This document shows, in pieces, positions 1 to 8,655 of a stretch of 34,216 bases of DNA. How positions within the stretch are numbered: the stretch's first letter is position 1; each line of letters starts with the position of its first letter. The stretch lies in NCBI RefSeq assembly GCF_021731985.1, contig NZ_JAKFWH010000089.1, positions 1 through 34,216 of the forward strand. Direction: 5' to 3'. A program made the translations under genes and the position numbers. This DNA comes from Nitrosomonas sp. (lineage in GTDB: Bacteria; Pseudomonadota; Gammaproteobacteria; Burkholderiales; Nitrosomonadaceae). The notes under the pieces are model-generated. The model was not told where the DNA came from, searched no databases, and was given only the letters and a program-made list of their open reading frames with translations.

Positions 1-1
1 G

Positions 2-2074
2 GATACCATTGACCTCAAAAATCCTACGCTTTATATCAATCGCGAGCTGAGTCTGCTGGAATTCAACCGGCGCGTCATCGAACAAGCCAAGGATGAAAGC
101 TTGCCGCTGCTGGAAAGACTGCGTTTTCTATGCATTGCCAGCACCAATTTGGATGAGTTTTTCGAAATCCGCGTCGCTGGTTTGAAACAACAAGTTAAAT
201 ACAGCTCTGTGCAAACAGGGGCAGACAATCTGTCGCCGGCGGAAGTACTGGCACGTGTCAGTGAAACAGCGCATTTGTTTGTGGAAGAGCAATACAGCGT
301 ATGGAATGACCTGATCATACCCGCACTGGCCAAGGATAAAATACGATTGCTGCGCCGCACGCATTGGAAACCCTTGCTCAGCCGCTGGGTGCATCGCTAC
401 TTTAAGGATGAAGTATTGCCTGTGCTCAGCCCGATTGGTTTGGATCCTGCGCATCCTTTTCCCAAGGTTCTGAACAAAAATCTCTATTTCATTATATCGC
501 TGGAGGGAAAAGACGCCTTTGGACGAGACTCAGGGCTGGCCATTGTACAGGCGCCGCGTTCACTGCCCAGGATTGTCCAAATTCCGGCAAAATATAGTGG
601 CGGGAGCCATGATTTTGTCATGCTGTCCTCGATCATTCACGCGCATGTGAGTGATCTGTTTCCCGGTATGAATGCAACCGGTTGCTACCAATTCAAAGTA
701 ACTCGCGATAGCGATTTATTTATCGACGATGAGGAAATTGACGATCTGCTGCGCGCCCTTGAAGGTGAGTTGCCTTCGCGGCGATTCAGTGATGCCGTGC
801 GCCTGGAAGTTGCAGACAATTGCCCGGACAATCTCAGCAGTTTTTTGTTACAAAAATTCGGATTACAACCAAGCGATCTGTATCAGGTCGCAGGGCCTGT
901 TAATCTGGGACGCTTGCTCGCGATTTGTGATCTGGTTGATCGTCCTGAATTAAAATTTGCCGGATTCACACCGGACATACCCAAGCGATTGCTCAAAAAT
1001 ACCAATATTTTTGATGCGTTGCACAATGGCGACATCTTGCTGCACCATCCGTTTCAATCGTTTGCGCCAATTATCGACTTTCTGCGGCAAGCTGCCGCCG
1101 ATCCTAGTGTGCTATCCATCAAACAGACGCTTTATCGTACCGGTGTCGATTCGGCAGTCGTCGAAATATTAAAAATTGCAGCGCGTGCCGGCAAGGAAGT
1201 CACTGTGGTGATTGAGCTGCGAGCACGATTCGACGAAGAAGCCAATATTGAACTGGCCAGTGAATTACAGCAGGCTGGGGCGCATGTAGTATATGGCGTG
1301 GTGAATTATAAAACCCATGCCAAAATGATTTTGGTGGTCAGACGGGAAGGCCGTACCTTGCGCCGCTATGTCCACTTGGGAACGGGTAATTATCATGCGC
1401 GAACCGCGCGTTTATATACCGACTACGGTCTGCTGACTTGCGACAAAGCGATCGGAGAAGATGTCAACAAGATGTTTCATCAACTCACCGGCCTGGGCCG
1501 GGCAGGTAAATTGAAAAAGCTTTTACAGTCACCTTTCACGCTGCACAAAGGCGTACTCAACTATATCGAAAAAGAAATCAGCGCTGTGAATGCAGGAAAT
1601 AAAGGCTGGATTATTGCCAAAATGAATGCACTGGTTGATCCCGAAATCATCGCCGCACTGTATAAGGCTTCGCAGGCCGGCGTCAAAATCGATCTGATCA
1701 TCCGCGGCGTGTGCTGCTTGCGTCCCGGAATTAAAGGTATTTCGGAGAATATTAATGTGCGTTCCATCGTCGGCCGCTTTCTGGAACACACCCGCGTTTA
1801 TTATTTTCATAACGGCGGTGAAGAATTGGTATTTTGTTCCAGTGCTGACTGGATGACGCGCAATTTACATTACCGGGTGGAAGTGTGTTTCCCAATCGAA
1901 GAAAAACGCACCAGTGACACCGTGATTAAATATGGATTATTAAGTTATCTCTCGGACAACACGCAGGCCTGGTCACTACAAAGCGATGGTTCGTATAAAC
2001 GTTTAAAACCCGGAGCTTCTAAACCCCGTTCGGCACAACAACTGCTATTGGAGCATTATTGCGATTTGTCTTAA
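2..2074 (+). CDS. ppk1: Polyphosphate kinase 1, 5'-truncated by window edge
   Basis: PPK1 reversibly transfers the ATP gamma-phosphate onto inorganic polyphosphate. The reading frame is open to the left edge: codons from base 2 give the typical PPK1 N-terminus (LYINRELSLLEFNRR), so the TTG at 101 is not the start and the true start lies just outside. About 690 codons are visible, close to the usual family length. Seen in sequence: the phospholipase-D-like core with the segment YVHLGTGNYHARTARLYTD, which holds the histidine that is phosphorylated in the family, and a second conserved histidine in RFLEHTRVYYF. It converges with ppx at 3503-4999, with an unrelated membrane-protein gene in between. 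No truncation other than the window edge was seen. Confidence 0.96.
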   Translation, partial: DTIDLKNPTLYINRELSLLEFNRRVIEQAKDESLPLLERLRFLCIASTNLDEFFEIRVAGLKQQVKYSSVQTGADNLSPAEVLARVSETAHLFVEEQYSVWNDLIIPALAKDKIRLLRRTHWKPLLSRWVHRYFKDEVLPVLSPIGLDPAHPFPKVLNKNLYFIISLEGKDAFGRDSGLAIVQAPRSLPRIVQIPAKYSGGSHDFVMLSSIIHAHVSDLFPGMNATGCYQFKVTRDSDLFIDDEEIDDLLRALEGELPSRRFSDAVRLEVADNCPDNLSSFLLQKFGLQPSDLYQVAGPVNLGRLLAICDLVDRPELKFAGFTPDIPKRLLKNTNIFDALHNGDILLHHPFQSFAPIIDFLRQAAADPSVLSIKQTLYRTGVDSAVVEILKIAARAGKEVTVVIELRARFDEEANIELASELQQAGAHVVYGVVNYKTHAKMILVVRREGRTLRRYVHLGTGNYHARTARLYTDYGLLTCDKAIGEDVNKMFHQLTGLGRAGKLKKLLQSPFTLHKGVLNYIEKEISAVNAGNKGWIIAKMNALVDPEIIAALYKASQAGVKIDLIIRGVCCLRPGIKGISENINVRSIVGRFLEHTRVYYFHNGGEELVFCSSADWMTRNLHYRVEVCFPIEEKRTSDTVIKYGLLSYLSDNTQAWSLQSDGSYKRLKPGASKPRSAQQLLLEHYCDLS

Positions 2075-2159
2075 TTGACCATAAATGCGCTTCTGTAATC
2101 TTTAGGAAGACCCATGAATACAATGAAAAATTGATAATCATCAACTGATAATTGCTTTT

Positions 2160-2174
2160 CGCAATAATATTGCG
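2160..2174. repeat. Short perfect palindrome upstream of the membrane-protein gene
   Basis: Bases 2160-2174 form a perfect 6-bp stem inverted repeat (CGCAAT, three-base spacer, ATTGCG) in the 149-base gap between ppk1 and the gene at 2224. There is no T-run after it, so it is not a convincing terminator. It could be an operator or chance. The rest of this gap shows only AT-rich sequence. Confidence 0.35.
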
Positions 2175-2223
2175 ACTACTCTAGATCGGCATTGAGTATT
2201 AATTTTAAAATCGGAGATTAAAA

Positions 2224-3438
2224 ATGAAAATAGCTTTGAGTTTTCTCTTCATAATCTTATGTTTTTCATCAACAGTTGTTAAGGCTCAAGGAGATTCTGT
2301 TAATTCTCCAATTATCGAAAAAGTTTATACACTAGGACCAGAAAACAAAGAAAATCACATTCTATCGATCAACGATACGCTTGTACTAGAGGTCACAAAT
2401 CTTCAATTTCTAATAGAAAAAGCTACCGAACAATGTGTAAAACAACCTCAGTCCCCTAACTGCAAAAAGAAAATCAATCTTTATTTGAATGGCAAGAAGA
2501 TTGCAGAACGTGACCCTGTCCCGTCAGGTAAGAAAGAAGGCACGATTGAATTTGACCTTAAATACAATTCAACTGACCCTGATCTGAAGAAAAATTGGGC
2601 CAGTCTACTGGGTGCACCTCCATTCATGAGCGAAAAGTTCTTTCAGAGACCTGTTCAAATTGCCATTGGATTGGCAGATGGCACTAATTGGTATTCCTAT
2701 AATGACCCAAATAAGATAGTCATGCTCGAGCAGGTCAATAAGATTAAATTCTGGATTTTCGTTGTGCTTCTGGTACTCATTTTTCTTAGTTTTTTGTTCA
2801 TTCCACCTATCAAAAAATCAATAAGAGAAGCCTTATCCGATATAGGTCCGGCACCGGCATCTGGTTTCAAACCGTGGAGCTTGGCTCGTTGTCAAATGGC
2901 TTTTTGGTTCGTGCTCGTAACAGTCTCGTTCCTATCAATTTGGATAACCACTGGCGCGTTGGATACTATTTCTGGCGGTGTACTTACTTTAACTGGTATC
3001 GGATCCTTTGCCGCCTTGGGCTCCACTATGATTGATGCACCCGTCGGCTCACAATCCAAACTATATGAACTCGTTGAAAAGAAGAAAAAAATGGAGCAAG
3101 AAATTGCTGAGCTTAGCAGCGGAGAACTCACCGAAGAGAAAAAGAAATATCTCAATGACTTAACAATAGATCTTGGTTCGACTAATCAGCAGATTTCTAG
3201 AATGGAACCAGTTGTCCATACCAGTCAAGGTCTCTTAAAAGACATATTAAATGATCAGGAAGGCGGCACAGCATTCCACCGTGTTCAGATCGTGGTGTGG
3301 ACTTTGATTCTAGGTATTATTTTTATTTATTCTGTCTGGCAAACTTTATCAATGCCCGAATTCAACGAAAATTTGCTTATGCTACAGGGACTAAGTGCTG
3401 GCACTTACTTAGGATTCAAAATACCTGAGAAAAAATGA
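2224..3438 (+). CDS. Four-TM envelope protein with signal peptide and coiled coil, function unknown
   Basis: I do not recognise a named family. The start ATG at 2224 has a GGAG Shine-Dalgarno 7 bases upstream. Residues 1-22 look like a signal peptide ending near KAQG. A soluble, presumably periplasmic segment follows (about 23-172), then hydrophobic helices at about 175-195, 222-243, 248-270 and 353-373. A charged Lys/Glu-rich probable coiled coil lies at 280-330, between helices 3 and 4. The Trp/Pro-flanked second helix (KPWSLARCQMAFWF) and the Gly-rich third helix look like conserved family features. The codons are visibly more AT-rich than those of ppk1 and ppx on either side, so acquisition by transfer is possible. 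Topology is inferred by eye only. Confidence 0.75.
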   Translation: MKIALSFLFIILCFSSTVVKAQGDSVNSPIIEKVYTLGPENKENHILSINDTLVLEVTNLQFLIEKATEQCVKQPQSPNCKKKINLYLNGKKIAERDPVPSGKKEGTIEFDLKYNSTDPDLKKNWASLLGAPPFMSEKFFQRPVQIAIGLADGTNWYSYNDPNKIVMLEQVNKIKFWIFVVLLVLIFLSFLFIPPIKKSIREALSDIGPAPASGFKPWSLARCQMAFWFVLVTVSFLSIWITTGALDTISGGVLTLTGIGSFAALGSTMIDAPVGSQSKLYELVEKKKKMEQEIAELSSGELTEEKKKYLNDLTIDLGSTNQQISRMEPVVHTSQGLLKDILNDQEGGTAFHRVQIVVWTLILGIIFIYSVWQTLSMPEFNENLLMLQGLSAGTYLGFKIPEKK

Positions 3439-3502
3439 TGAGATCCCTTTTAAAGGATTATTTGCAAATCATAAGAATAAATAACTTGACGATAAAATGA
3501 GG

Positions 3503-4999
3503 TTAATTAAAAGTCAATTTAATATCCGCAACCTGGAGAAAGCCTTGCTCAGTACTCAAATCAACAAGTGTTAAAGGATGTTTATCCAGCCAATCCGGCG
3601 GAAAATCCAAATTAATTCTGTTTTTGTTCACATTAATACGTATTTTTGGAAGATTGCTATTGGATCGGCTTCTGTGCAGAACGACAGCCAATCTCAGCAA
3701 AATACAGAGCCGCATAATAGAAACTCTTCTAGATGGGGTTATGGGCTCGAATTCTTCCAGTGGAAACTTTCTGCGATGACTTCGAACCAGCATCGCCAGC
3801 TTGATTTGCTCCTGGCGGGAAAAACCTGCCAGATCCGAGTTCGCTGTTAAATAGGCACCATGCCGGTGATACTGGTTATGCGCGACAGATAGGCCGATCT
3901 CGTGAATGAGCGCCCCCCACACTAATAATTTCAGGTCCATTTTCTCATCCAGTTCCCAGTCGGTTCTGACCTGATGAAAAAAGTTCTCAGCCGTCTCCTT
4001 AACCCGATCCGCCTGCTCCATATCAACACTGTATCTTTGCGCGACAACCGTAATGGTTTTGTCTCTGATATCCTCATTATGTACCCGGCCAATCAGGTCA
4101 TACAACAAGCCTTCGCGCAGCGCACCTTCCGATATATTCATTTTATCCAGATTCAGAGCTTCAAAAACCCCGCACAATATCGCCACACCACTGGCAAACA
4201 CAGGTTTTCTGCGCTCGGACAAACCTTCGAAGTTGATCAGTGCGCTGTCGCCAATAGCAATGAGTGATTCGATAAGCCGCGTCAGTGCTGAGGCTGTGAT
4301 ACCTGTATCACACCAGCCTTGCGCTTGTACCACATCCCGGATAGTCATAATGGTTCCGGAAGATCCCAGCGCATGGTCCCACCCCATTTTCTTATAGGTC
4401 GTTTCGATCGATTCCAGCTCCTGCATCGCAAACAAAACTGCCTTACGCATTTTCTTGGCTTTTATCTTGCCATCCTCGAAAAATCGCTGCTGCACATTGA
4501 CGCATCCCATATACAAGCTATCGGTATAGTACGTATCAAACCCGCAGCCAATGATTACTTCCGTACTGCCCCCGCCGATATCAACAACCAGACGCTTATT
4601 GACTTCATCGTATAAGCTGTGCGCAACCCCGGAGTAGATAAGCCTGGCCTCCTCGCGCCCCGCTATGATTTCAATCGGATGACCCAGTGCATTATAGGCT
4701 TGCGATAAAAAATCCCCGCCATTTCGTGCCTGACGCAGTGTATTGGTTCCCACAGCACGAACATTCATGTGAGGAATATCCCGGATGCGCTGTCCAAATC
4801 GCTGCAAGCACTCAAGCGCCTGCTGCATGGATTCTTCCGATAACTCCTGCTTGTTATTTAATCCTGCGGCCAGCCTGACCATCTCTTTCATACGATCGAT
4901 GATTTGTAGTCGGCCGTCTACCAAATTAGCAACAATCATATGAAAACTGTTTGAGCCTAAATCGACAGCGGCGTAGGATTCATCCATGTTTGGTGTCAT
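3503..4999 (-). CDS. ppx: Exopolyphosphatase (Ppx/GppA family)
   Basis: Hydrolyses terminal phosphates from polyphosphate; it may alternatively act on pppGpp, since Ppx and GppA are hard to separate by eye. The 498-residue length fits the long proteobacterial Ppx form. Seen: the first phosphate-binding loop of the ASKHA fold near the N-terminus (AAVDLGSNSFHMIVA), the second one (LVVDIGGGSTEVIIG), and a C-terminal HD-like helical half containing LLVWGALIHEIG. Its association with ppk1 supports the polyphosphate assignment. The gene is divergent from sixA with a 45-base gap that must hold both promoters. Start ATG at 4999 has no strong Shine-Dalgarno; ATG at 4987 is an alternative. Confidence 0.93.
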   Translation of the reverse strand: MTPNMDESYAAVDLGSNSFHMIVANLVDGRLQIIDRMKEMVRLAAGLNNKQELSEESMQQALECLQRFGQRIRDIPHMNVRAVGTNTLRQARNGGDFLSQAYNALGHPIEIIAGREEARLIYSGVAHSLYDEVNKRLVVDIGGGSTEVIIGCGFDTYYTDSLYMGCVNVQQRFFEDGKIKAKKMRKAVLFAMQELESIETTYKKMGWDHALGSSGTIMTIRDVVQAQGWCDTGITASALTRLIESLIAIGDSALINFEGLSERRKPVFASGVAILCGVFEALNLDKMNISEGALREGLLYDLIGRVHNEDIRDKTITVVAQRYSVDMEQADRVKETAENFFHQVRTDWELDEKMDLKLLVWGALIHEIGLSVAHNQYHRHGAYLTANSDLAGFSRQEQIKLAMLVRSHRRKFPLEEFEPITPSRRVSIMRLCILLRLAVVLHRSRSNSNLPKIRINVNKNRINLDFPPDWLDKHPLTLVDLSTEQGFLQVADIKLTFN

Positions 5000-5044
5000 A
5001 GAAATGATAATATGTGGATCAACGAAGGAATTTCATAACGATTC

Positions 5045-5569
5045 ATGCAAGAACATCAGCTGATCATCATGCGGCATGCAAAATCAGACTGGTCTGAAGA
5101 AGACAGATCTGATTTTGATCGGCCTTTGACAGCGCGCGGGAGAAAAGCAGCAAAACTCATGAGTAAATGGTTAAAGCAGAAGCAATATCGCATAGACCGA
5201 ATCATTTGTTCACCTGCATTGCGCGCAAAACAAACCTGCCAATTGGTATCAAAGGAACTGGGCATACCCCAGAATAGTATTCTTTTGGAAACCGGAATTT
5301 ATGAGGCATCATTGAATAACTTGCGCTCCCTTGTCAGTCAACACAGCGAAGGAATTCATACGTTACTAATCATTGGTCATAATCCAGGACTTGATCAATT
5401 ACTCTGTTATCTATCCAAAGACCCGCCGCCTGTCAGCAGCTCCGGCAAACTTCTGACTACCGCCGCAGTCGCCATACTAAATTACGGCAATGCCGCCATT
5501 ACGGCAAATCCGCTTCAGGCGCAGTTGCAATACTTGGTCAGACCCAACGATTTATCAAAATTCCAATAA
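5045..5569 (+). CDS. sixA: SixA-type phosphohistidine phosphatase (histidine phosphatase superfamily)
   Basis: A 174-residue protein with the RHG-type motif at the N-terminus (IIMRHAKSDWSEEDRSDFDRPL), the classic SixA signature, and the second catalytic histidine region LLIIGHNPGLDQL. The E. coli relative removes phosphate from a histidine in phosphotransfer proteins. Here the position beside ppx and ppk1 suggests only a loose phosphate-metabolism context. The protein is somewhat longer than the roughly 160 residues usual for SixA. The start at 5045 is the first in-frame ATG and leaves a short leader before MRHAK; no well-spaced Shine-Dalgarno was seen (AAGGA lies about 16 bases upstream), so the start is moderately uncertain. 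Confidence 0.9.
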   Translation: MQEHQLIIMRHAKSDWSEEDRSDFDRPLTARGRKAAKLMSKWLKQKQYRIDRIICSPALRAKQTCQLVSKELGIPQNSILLETGIYEASLNNLRSLVSQHSEGIHTLLIIGHNPGLDQLLCYLSKDPPPVSSSGKLLTTAAVAILNYGNAAITANPLQAQLQYLVRPNDLSKFQ

Positions 5570-5689
5570 GCTTTTAGAAAAAAACTTATTTGCCTGAATC
5601 ACAAAAATAAAAAAGACTAAAAACTTAGTAAGTATTTATTTTTAATTACTTATCTTCTCATCATTCCATCAGAGTACTTGTTTTAGCTA

Positions 5690-6106
5690 TCACTTATTTT
5701 TATCTTTCTTTTTATCTTTCTTTTTGTTCTTACCCTTCTTTTTTTTATCTTTTTTTTCTTCTTTCTTGTCGTCCTTTTTATTCTTTTTCTTGTCCTTGTC
5801 CTTCACTTCATCTGCCTCAACCTGATTCACAGGCGGCTTAGCCGCAATCTTCTTACTCGCAACTTTTTTAATGGTTGTCTGCACCTTGTTGGCTGGCGCG
5901 CTTAATTCCTTAGTCACCTTACTCCGCAAACAATCCGCTGCTGCTTTCTTGACTGCACGTGCGCGTATATCACCCTTCATGCCCGGTATTTTCTGCAGTT
6001 CTGCCAGACTGATCGAAGCCAGTGCCTCGACTGTTTTTATTTTGTGTTCAATTAGCAGTTTGACTGTGGTGGGACCGATTCCAGGTACATCAGTTAATTT
6101 AACCAT
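5690..6106 (-). CDS. Helix-hairpin-helix protein with lysine-rich C-terminal tail
   Basis: A 138-residue protein in two parts. Residues 1-62 contain helix-hairpin-helix type motifs (LTDVPGIGPTTVKLLIEH and LAELQKIPGMKGDIRARAV) of the kind that bind DNA backbone without sequence specificity. From about residue 63 the protein becomes Ala/Lys/Val-rich, and the last 40 or so residues are almost only Lys, Asp, Glu and Asn. The architecture resembles histone-H1-like basic tails; a nucleoid-associated role is inferred, not shown. It is convergent with sixA. The tail is encoded by a homopurine/homopyrimidine tract (about 5696-5810 on the plus strand is almost pure C/T), which may be prone to slippage. 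Confidence 0.8.
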   Translation of the reverse strand: MVKLTDVPGIGPTTVKLLIEHKIKTVEALASISLAELQKIPGMKGDIRARAVKKAAADCLRSKVTKELSAPANKVQTTIKKVASKKIAAKPPVNQVEADEVKDKDKKKNKKDDKKEEKKDKKKKGKNKKKDKKKDKNK

Positions 6107-6697
6107 GACCAGATTCCTGTTTGCTTGAAAAGCTCATTATATCCGTCTGTCAATTTAATACAACGCATTACAGATCCGTCTTGGTTTTATCAACACGCCA
6201 GATCTATATCCTAATGGAAATTTAATATCATTGAGGCGGCCAAATACTCTAACAGGCCGTTGAAAAACTATCTACGTTGCCGCTGCGGTGTTAAAAACAG
6301 GCTCAAAATGCTCATTTATTAAGCATAAACTGCGCTTTTTCGCCTGTTTTTGCCTTGCATCGGCTGCCTCGAATACGTTTTTCAACGGCCTGCTAAAGTG
6401 TCTGGACAGAAAATCATTCGCTGTAATACGATACTTGGCATCTAAGTCAATGACGAGATCAGTCCTAGTTCAGGCTACATTCGTATTTACGCATTCTCGA
6501 AGTGGCACAAATGATTGCGGATTGACCCGATGTTGAGAAAATCAGATCGGCACATGTCAGTAACAATACAGTATCTCAGGATAGATTTCTTTGAACCCAT
6601 ATTGAACACCGAAATTGCTGGCAAAACCATTCCGATGATCTGCGAGGCACGCCCACAATCCGTTCATCTAATATCATGTAATAACAACAATCTAATG
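6107..6697. other. Long non-coding gap holding a MITE-like element
   Basis: About 590 bases without a convincing gene. It contains the inverted-repeat element at 6253-6392 (separate entry). The remaining 300 bases at about 6393-6697 show open frames but no Shine-Dalgarno, no recognisable protein and no structured RNA that I can see. The frame ending at 6733 runs through the conserved regulatory block at 6700-6733 and is probably not a gene. Confidence 0.6.
6253..6392. mobile_element. MITE-like element, 140 bp, 16-bp perfect TIRs, CTAA target duplication
   Basis: The ends CAGGCCGTTGAAAAAC (6253-6268) and GTTTTTCAACGGCCTG (6377-6392) are perfect inverted repeats. CTAA occurs directly outside both ends (6249-6252 and 6393-6396), as expected for a 4-bp target-site duplication. 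A second nested inverted pair lies inside (AAAAACAGGC at 6293-6302, GCCTGTTTTT at 6342-6351). There is no transposase, so movement would need one supplied elsewhere. A decayed relative in the opposite orientation lies at about 12455-12565. Confidence 0.8.
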
Positions 6698-6699
6698 GA

Positions 6700-6763
6700 T
6701 TCCCTTAGCCAAAAACCAGAGTTTCCCCAATAGTCATTCAGTGTTGCCTTCGTTAAGATGGCA
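6700..6763 (+). promoter_or_regulatory. Conserved regulatory block and probable promoter of the gene at 6798
   Basis: Bases 6700-6731 match the block upstream of the paralogous gene on the minus strand (9431-9462) at 29 of 32 positions. It contains TTCCCTTAGC and, 23 bases on, TTTCCCCAATAG, which read as an imperfect direct repeat. A -10-like TAAGAT at 6754-6759 aligns with TAATAT of the other copy, both within TTCG...ATGGCA. No good -35 hexamer is seen 17 bases upstream, which would fit an activator-dependent sigma70 promoter. The function is inferred from conservation. Confidence 0.65.
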
Positions 6764-6769
6764 ACACTG
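6739..6769 (+). promoter_or_regulatory. 10-bp perfect inverted repeat overlapping the predicted -10
   Basis: CAGTGTTGCC (6739-6748) and GGCAACACTG (6760-6769) form a perfect 10-bp stem with an 11-base loop, followed by AGTTTTTTATTTT. In isolation it looks like a rho-independent terminator, but its loop contains the predicted -10 hexamer and the gene starts only 28 bases later. It may be an operator, or a terminator for transcripts from upstream. The palindrome is not kept in the paralog's promoter. Confidence 0.5.
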
Positions 6770-6797
6770 AGTTTTTTATTTTATGAAGGAAATTACA

Positions 6798-7187
6798 ATG
6801 AAAGCACTGAAATTAAAAGTTATCGCTTCTCTGCTGCTTGGTTTTTCTGCGGCATCAGTACTCGCCGAAGCGCCTGCAGTTCCCAGCAGTATTAATCCAA
6901 ACAATCATGCAGCAGTGGCAAATTATTATGAAAGTTTGGCAAAAACAGTATCTGAGAAATTGGAAGCTTCTCAGCACGAACTGGACGAATATGAAGCACA
7001 TCCTTATACCTATGGCAGACAAGGTCAGGATCTTAATTCGCATCTGCATGCCAATATTCGTGAATATAAGAAGGAGTTAGCTGAGGATTTGGAGCAAGTG
7101 GAATTGCACAAGAAAATGTCAGCGACAGAGCAAGACAGACAATTCAATAAAGCGAAAATTAAGTCAGATGAATCAGCAGTACAGTAA
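6798..7187 (+). CDS. Small exported protein, paralog of the lipoprotein at 8883-9365
   Basis: A 129-residue protein of unknown function. I chose ATG 6798 rather than 6783 because GAAGGA at 6785-6790 sits at ideal spacing from it and the result is a clean signal peptide (MKALKLKVIASLLLGFSAAS, cleavage probably after VLA). The mature part is predicted helical and strongly charged. It aligns with the 8883-9365 product through NYYESLAK, YEAHPYTYGRQGQDLNSH, ANIREY and SAVQ, so the two are clear paralogs; this copy lacks the lipobox and is therefore probably periplasmic. It is followed by a strong terminator at 7249-7275, so it is monocistronic. Confidence 0.8.
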   Translation: MKALKLKVIASLLLGFSAASVLAEAPAVPSSINPNNHAAVANYYESLAKTVSEKLEASQHELDEYEAHPYTYGRQGQDLNSHLHANIREYKKELAEDLEQVELHKKMSATEQDRQFNKAKIKSDESAVQ

Positions 7188-7248
7188 TACCCTGTCATTT
7201 TGATGATGCCCTTGTAGTCTAAGTCTTTATTATTGCTATTCTTTGATA

Positions 7249-7275
7249 CCTCCAGTTTTGGCTGGAGGTTTTTTT
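7249..7275 (+). terminator. Rho-independent terminator
   Basis: CCTCCAG (7249-7255), a six-base loop and CTGGAGG (7262-7268) are followed by seven T (7269-7275). It lies 61 bases after the stop codon of the small exported protein gene ending at 7187. Confidence 0.85.
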
Positions 7276-7311
7276 GATGATACGCTCTGTTGTCACAGAC
7301 ACAGAATAGAA

Positions 7312-8655
7312 TTAGAACGGTAACAAGAAATCAAGAGAAAACAGAATTTGATCTTTATGATCAGCAAATGGTCGATAGGCTGCCGAACGGTAAGCATCCA
7401 CTCTGTCGTAACGAATATTTGAACGTATACTCAGCTTCTGTAAGAATTTTTCTTTGAGTTTTAAGGATCTCGCCGCCTTCCAATTTAATCCCACCGTTAC
7501 ATCATAATAATCAGCCGGCGTGATGGTTACGTTGCTGAGACTCCCTGCATAACTCACTGCCGTTCCATTCACCCTATTGGTGGCTGCGGCAATCCGGAAA
7601 GGTGATGGATTCCGGAAGCCATCCTGGTCGCGATACCATTCGGCGCGTGCACCAATTGATACATTATCGGTCAAATCATAGTATAAATGTGCTATAACGC
7701 TGATCCACTCGGCATTTTGCGTGACATTGGAGTACTTCAGATTATTCAGCAACACGTCTCCGGCATAGCCATAGACATGATGAAGAACCAAAAGAGTTTT
7801 GGGGGTTATCCTGTGTTGCAAGACCATGTTGTAAAAAGCCCAGGTTTCATCACTACGTGTGGAAGTCTTGCCGTAGGTTCCGGATAAGTGGAATGAGGTT
7901 GCCTGGTTGTCACTGCTCCAGGTGAAACCGGCAATTCCAGCCCAGTTACCCAATTGTTTATCCCACCCCCCATCCCAGCCCCCATTGGCGCTACCGGTAA
8001 TCGGGCCTCCTAAGATTAGCCAGTTCTTGTTGACAGTGTAATTTGCCAGCATGCCTGTATGCGTGAACGGTTCTCCGACATTCAATGTGTATGCACGGGT
8101 ATAAAAAAAATTGTCCGGTGCAGGAACCGTCTCAAAACCGGTCGGAGTATAGAAATGCCCCAATTTGACATTGAGGCCATTGCCAACGGGAACGTAAGTT
8201 TCCAGGTAGGCTTGTGGCAGCGCGATTCCATAGGTTCGTGAGGAGTCGCAACATAGATTCAGATCCCAATTGCTTCTCTTGAAAGGTTCTCCGGAGTTGA
8301 CGTCAAAAGTTGGAACACCAAATGCTTGCGTAAAAATAGCATCTGTTCCAAACATGAAATCAAATCGCCCGCCAAAATCCCATACTTTTCCTTCTGATGC
8401 AACAGAGCGCCGCACAAACAGATTAAGTTGATTCAATTGGAATCGATTCGCCTGGTCAGCAAAAATGACCGGGCCATTAAAACCATTTGCCTGGCTAGGA
8501 TTGAGGGTTGCTCCACCGTGAATCCAGCCGCCTAATTCTATTCTGCTATCCTTCACAAACTCTTTGAGCTTAGTAACCTGACTTGCAATGGGACAAGCAG
8601 TGAGAAATAGAGCACTGCTCGTTATGACACATAACAATCTTGATTTGAACTTCAT
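7312..8655 (-). CDS. Outer-membrane beta-barrel porin, BBP2/OmpL-like
   Basis: A 447-residue exported protein. The first 25 or so residues form a signal peptide (MKFKSRLLCVITSSALFLTA). The mature protein has the features of the putative beta-barrel porin-2 family: an N-terminal block with NGPVIFADQANRFQLNQLNLFVRR, then WDFGGRFDFMFGTDAIFTQAFG, many alternating aromatic/hydrophobic strands, and a C-terminal aromatic strand ending in LDFLLPF, the usual barrel-assembly signal. The substrate is unknown. The gene lies between the two paralogous small proteins and is 227 bases downstream of the minus-strand one; cotranscription with it is possible but not shown. Confidence 0.85.
   Translation of the reverse strand: MKFKSRLLCVITSSALFLTACPIASQVTKLKEFVKDSRIELGGWIHGGATLNPSQANGFNGPVIFADQANRFQLNQLNLFVRRSVASEGKVWDFGGRFDFMFGTDAIFTQAFGVPTFDVNSGEPFKRSNWDLNLCCDSSRTYGIALPQAYLETYVPVGNGLNVKLGHFYTPTGFETVPAPDNFFYTRAYTLNVGEPFTHTGMLANYTVNKNWLILGGPITGSANGGWDGGWDKQLGNWAGIAGFTWSSDNQATSFHLSGTYGKTSTRSDETWAFYNMVLQHRITPKTLLVLHHVYGYAGDVLLNNLKYSNVTQNAEWISVIAHLYYDLTDNVSIGARAEWYRDQDGFRNPSPFRIAAATNRVNGTAVSYAGSLSNVTITPADYYDVTVGLNWKAARSLKLKEKFLQKLSIRSNIRYDRVDAYRSAAYRPFADHKDQILFSLDFLLPF

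Noticed and set aside
5696..5810. Simple repeat or CRISPR-like array in the pyrimidine tract
   Set aside because: It is the lysine-rich tail of the helix-hairpin-helix gene read from the other strand; no regular spacers.
6288..6536. 82-codon open frame starting inside the MITE-like element
   Set aside because: It begins within a repeat, crosses the target duplication and encodes nothing recognisable.
6515..6733. 72-codon open frame ending at the conserved block
   Set aside because: It has no Shine-Dalgarno and no recognisable protein, and its 3' end coincides with the regulatory block conserved between two paralogous genes.
6739..6780. Hairpin with T-run as an ordinary terminator of an upstream gene
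   Set aside because: No gene is credible upstream and the aligned paralog places the promoter here; I keep it as a regulatory palindrome with the terminator reading as alternative.
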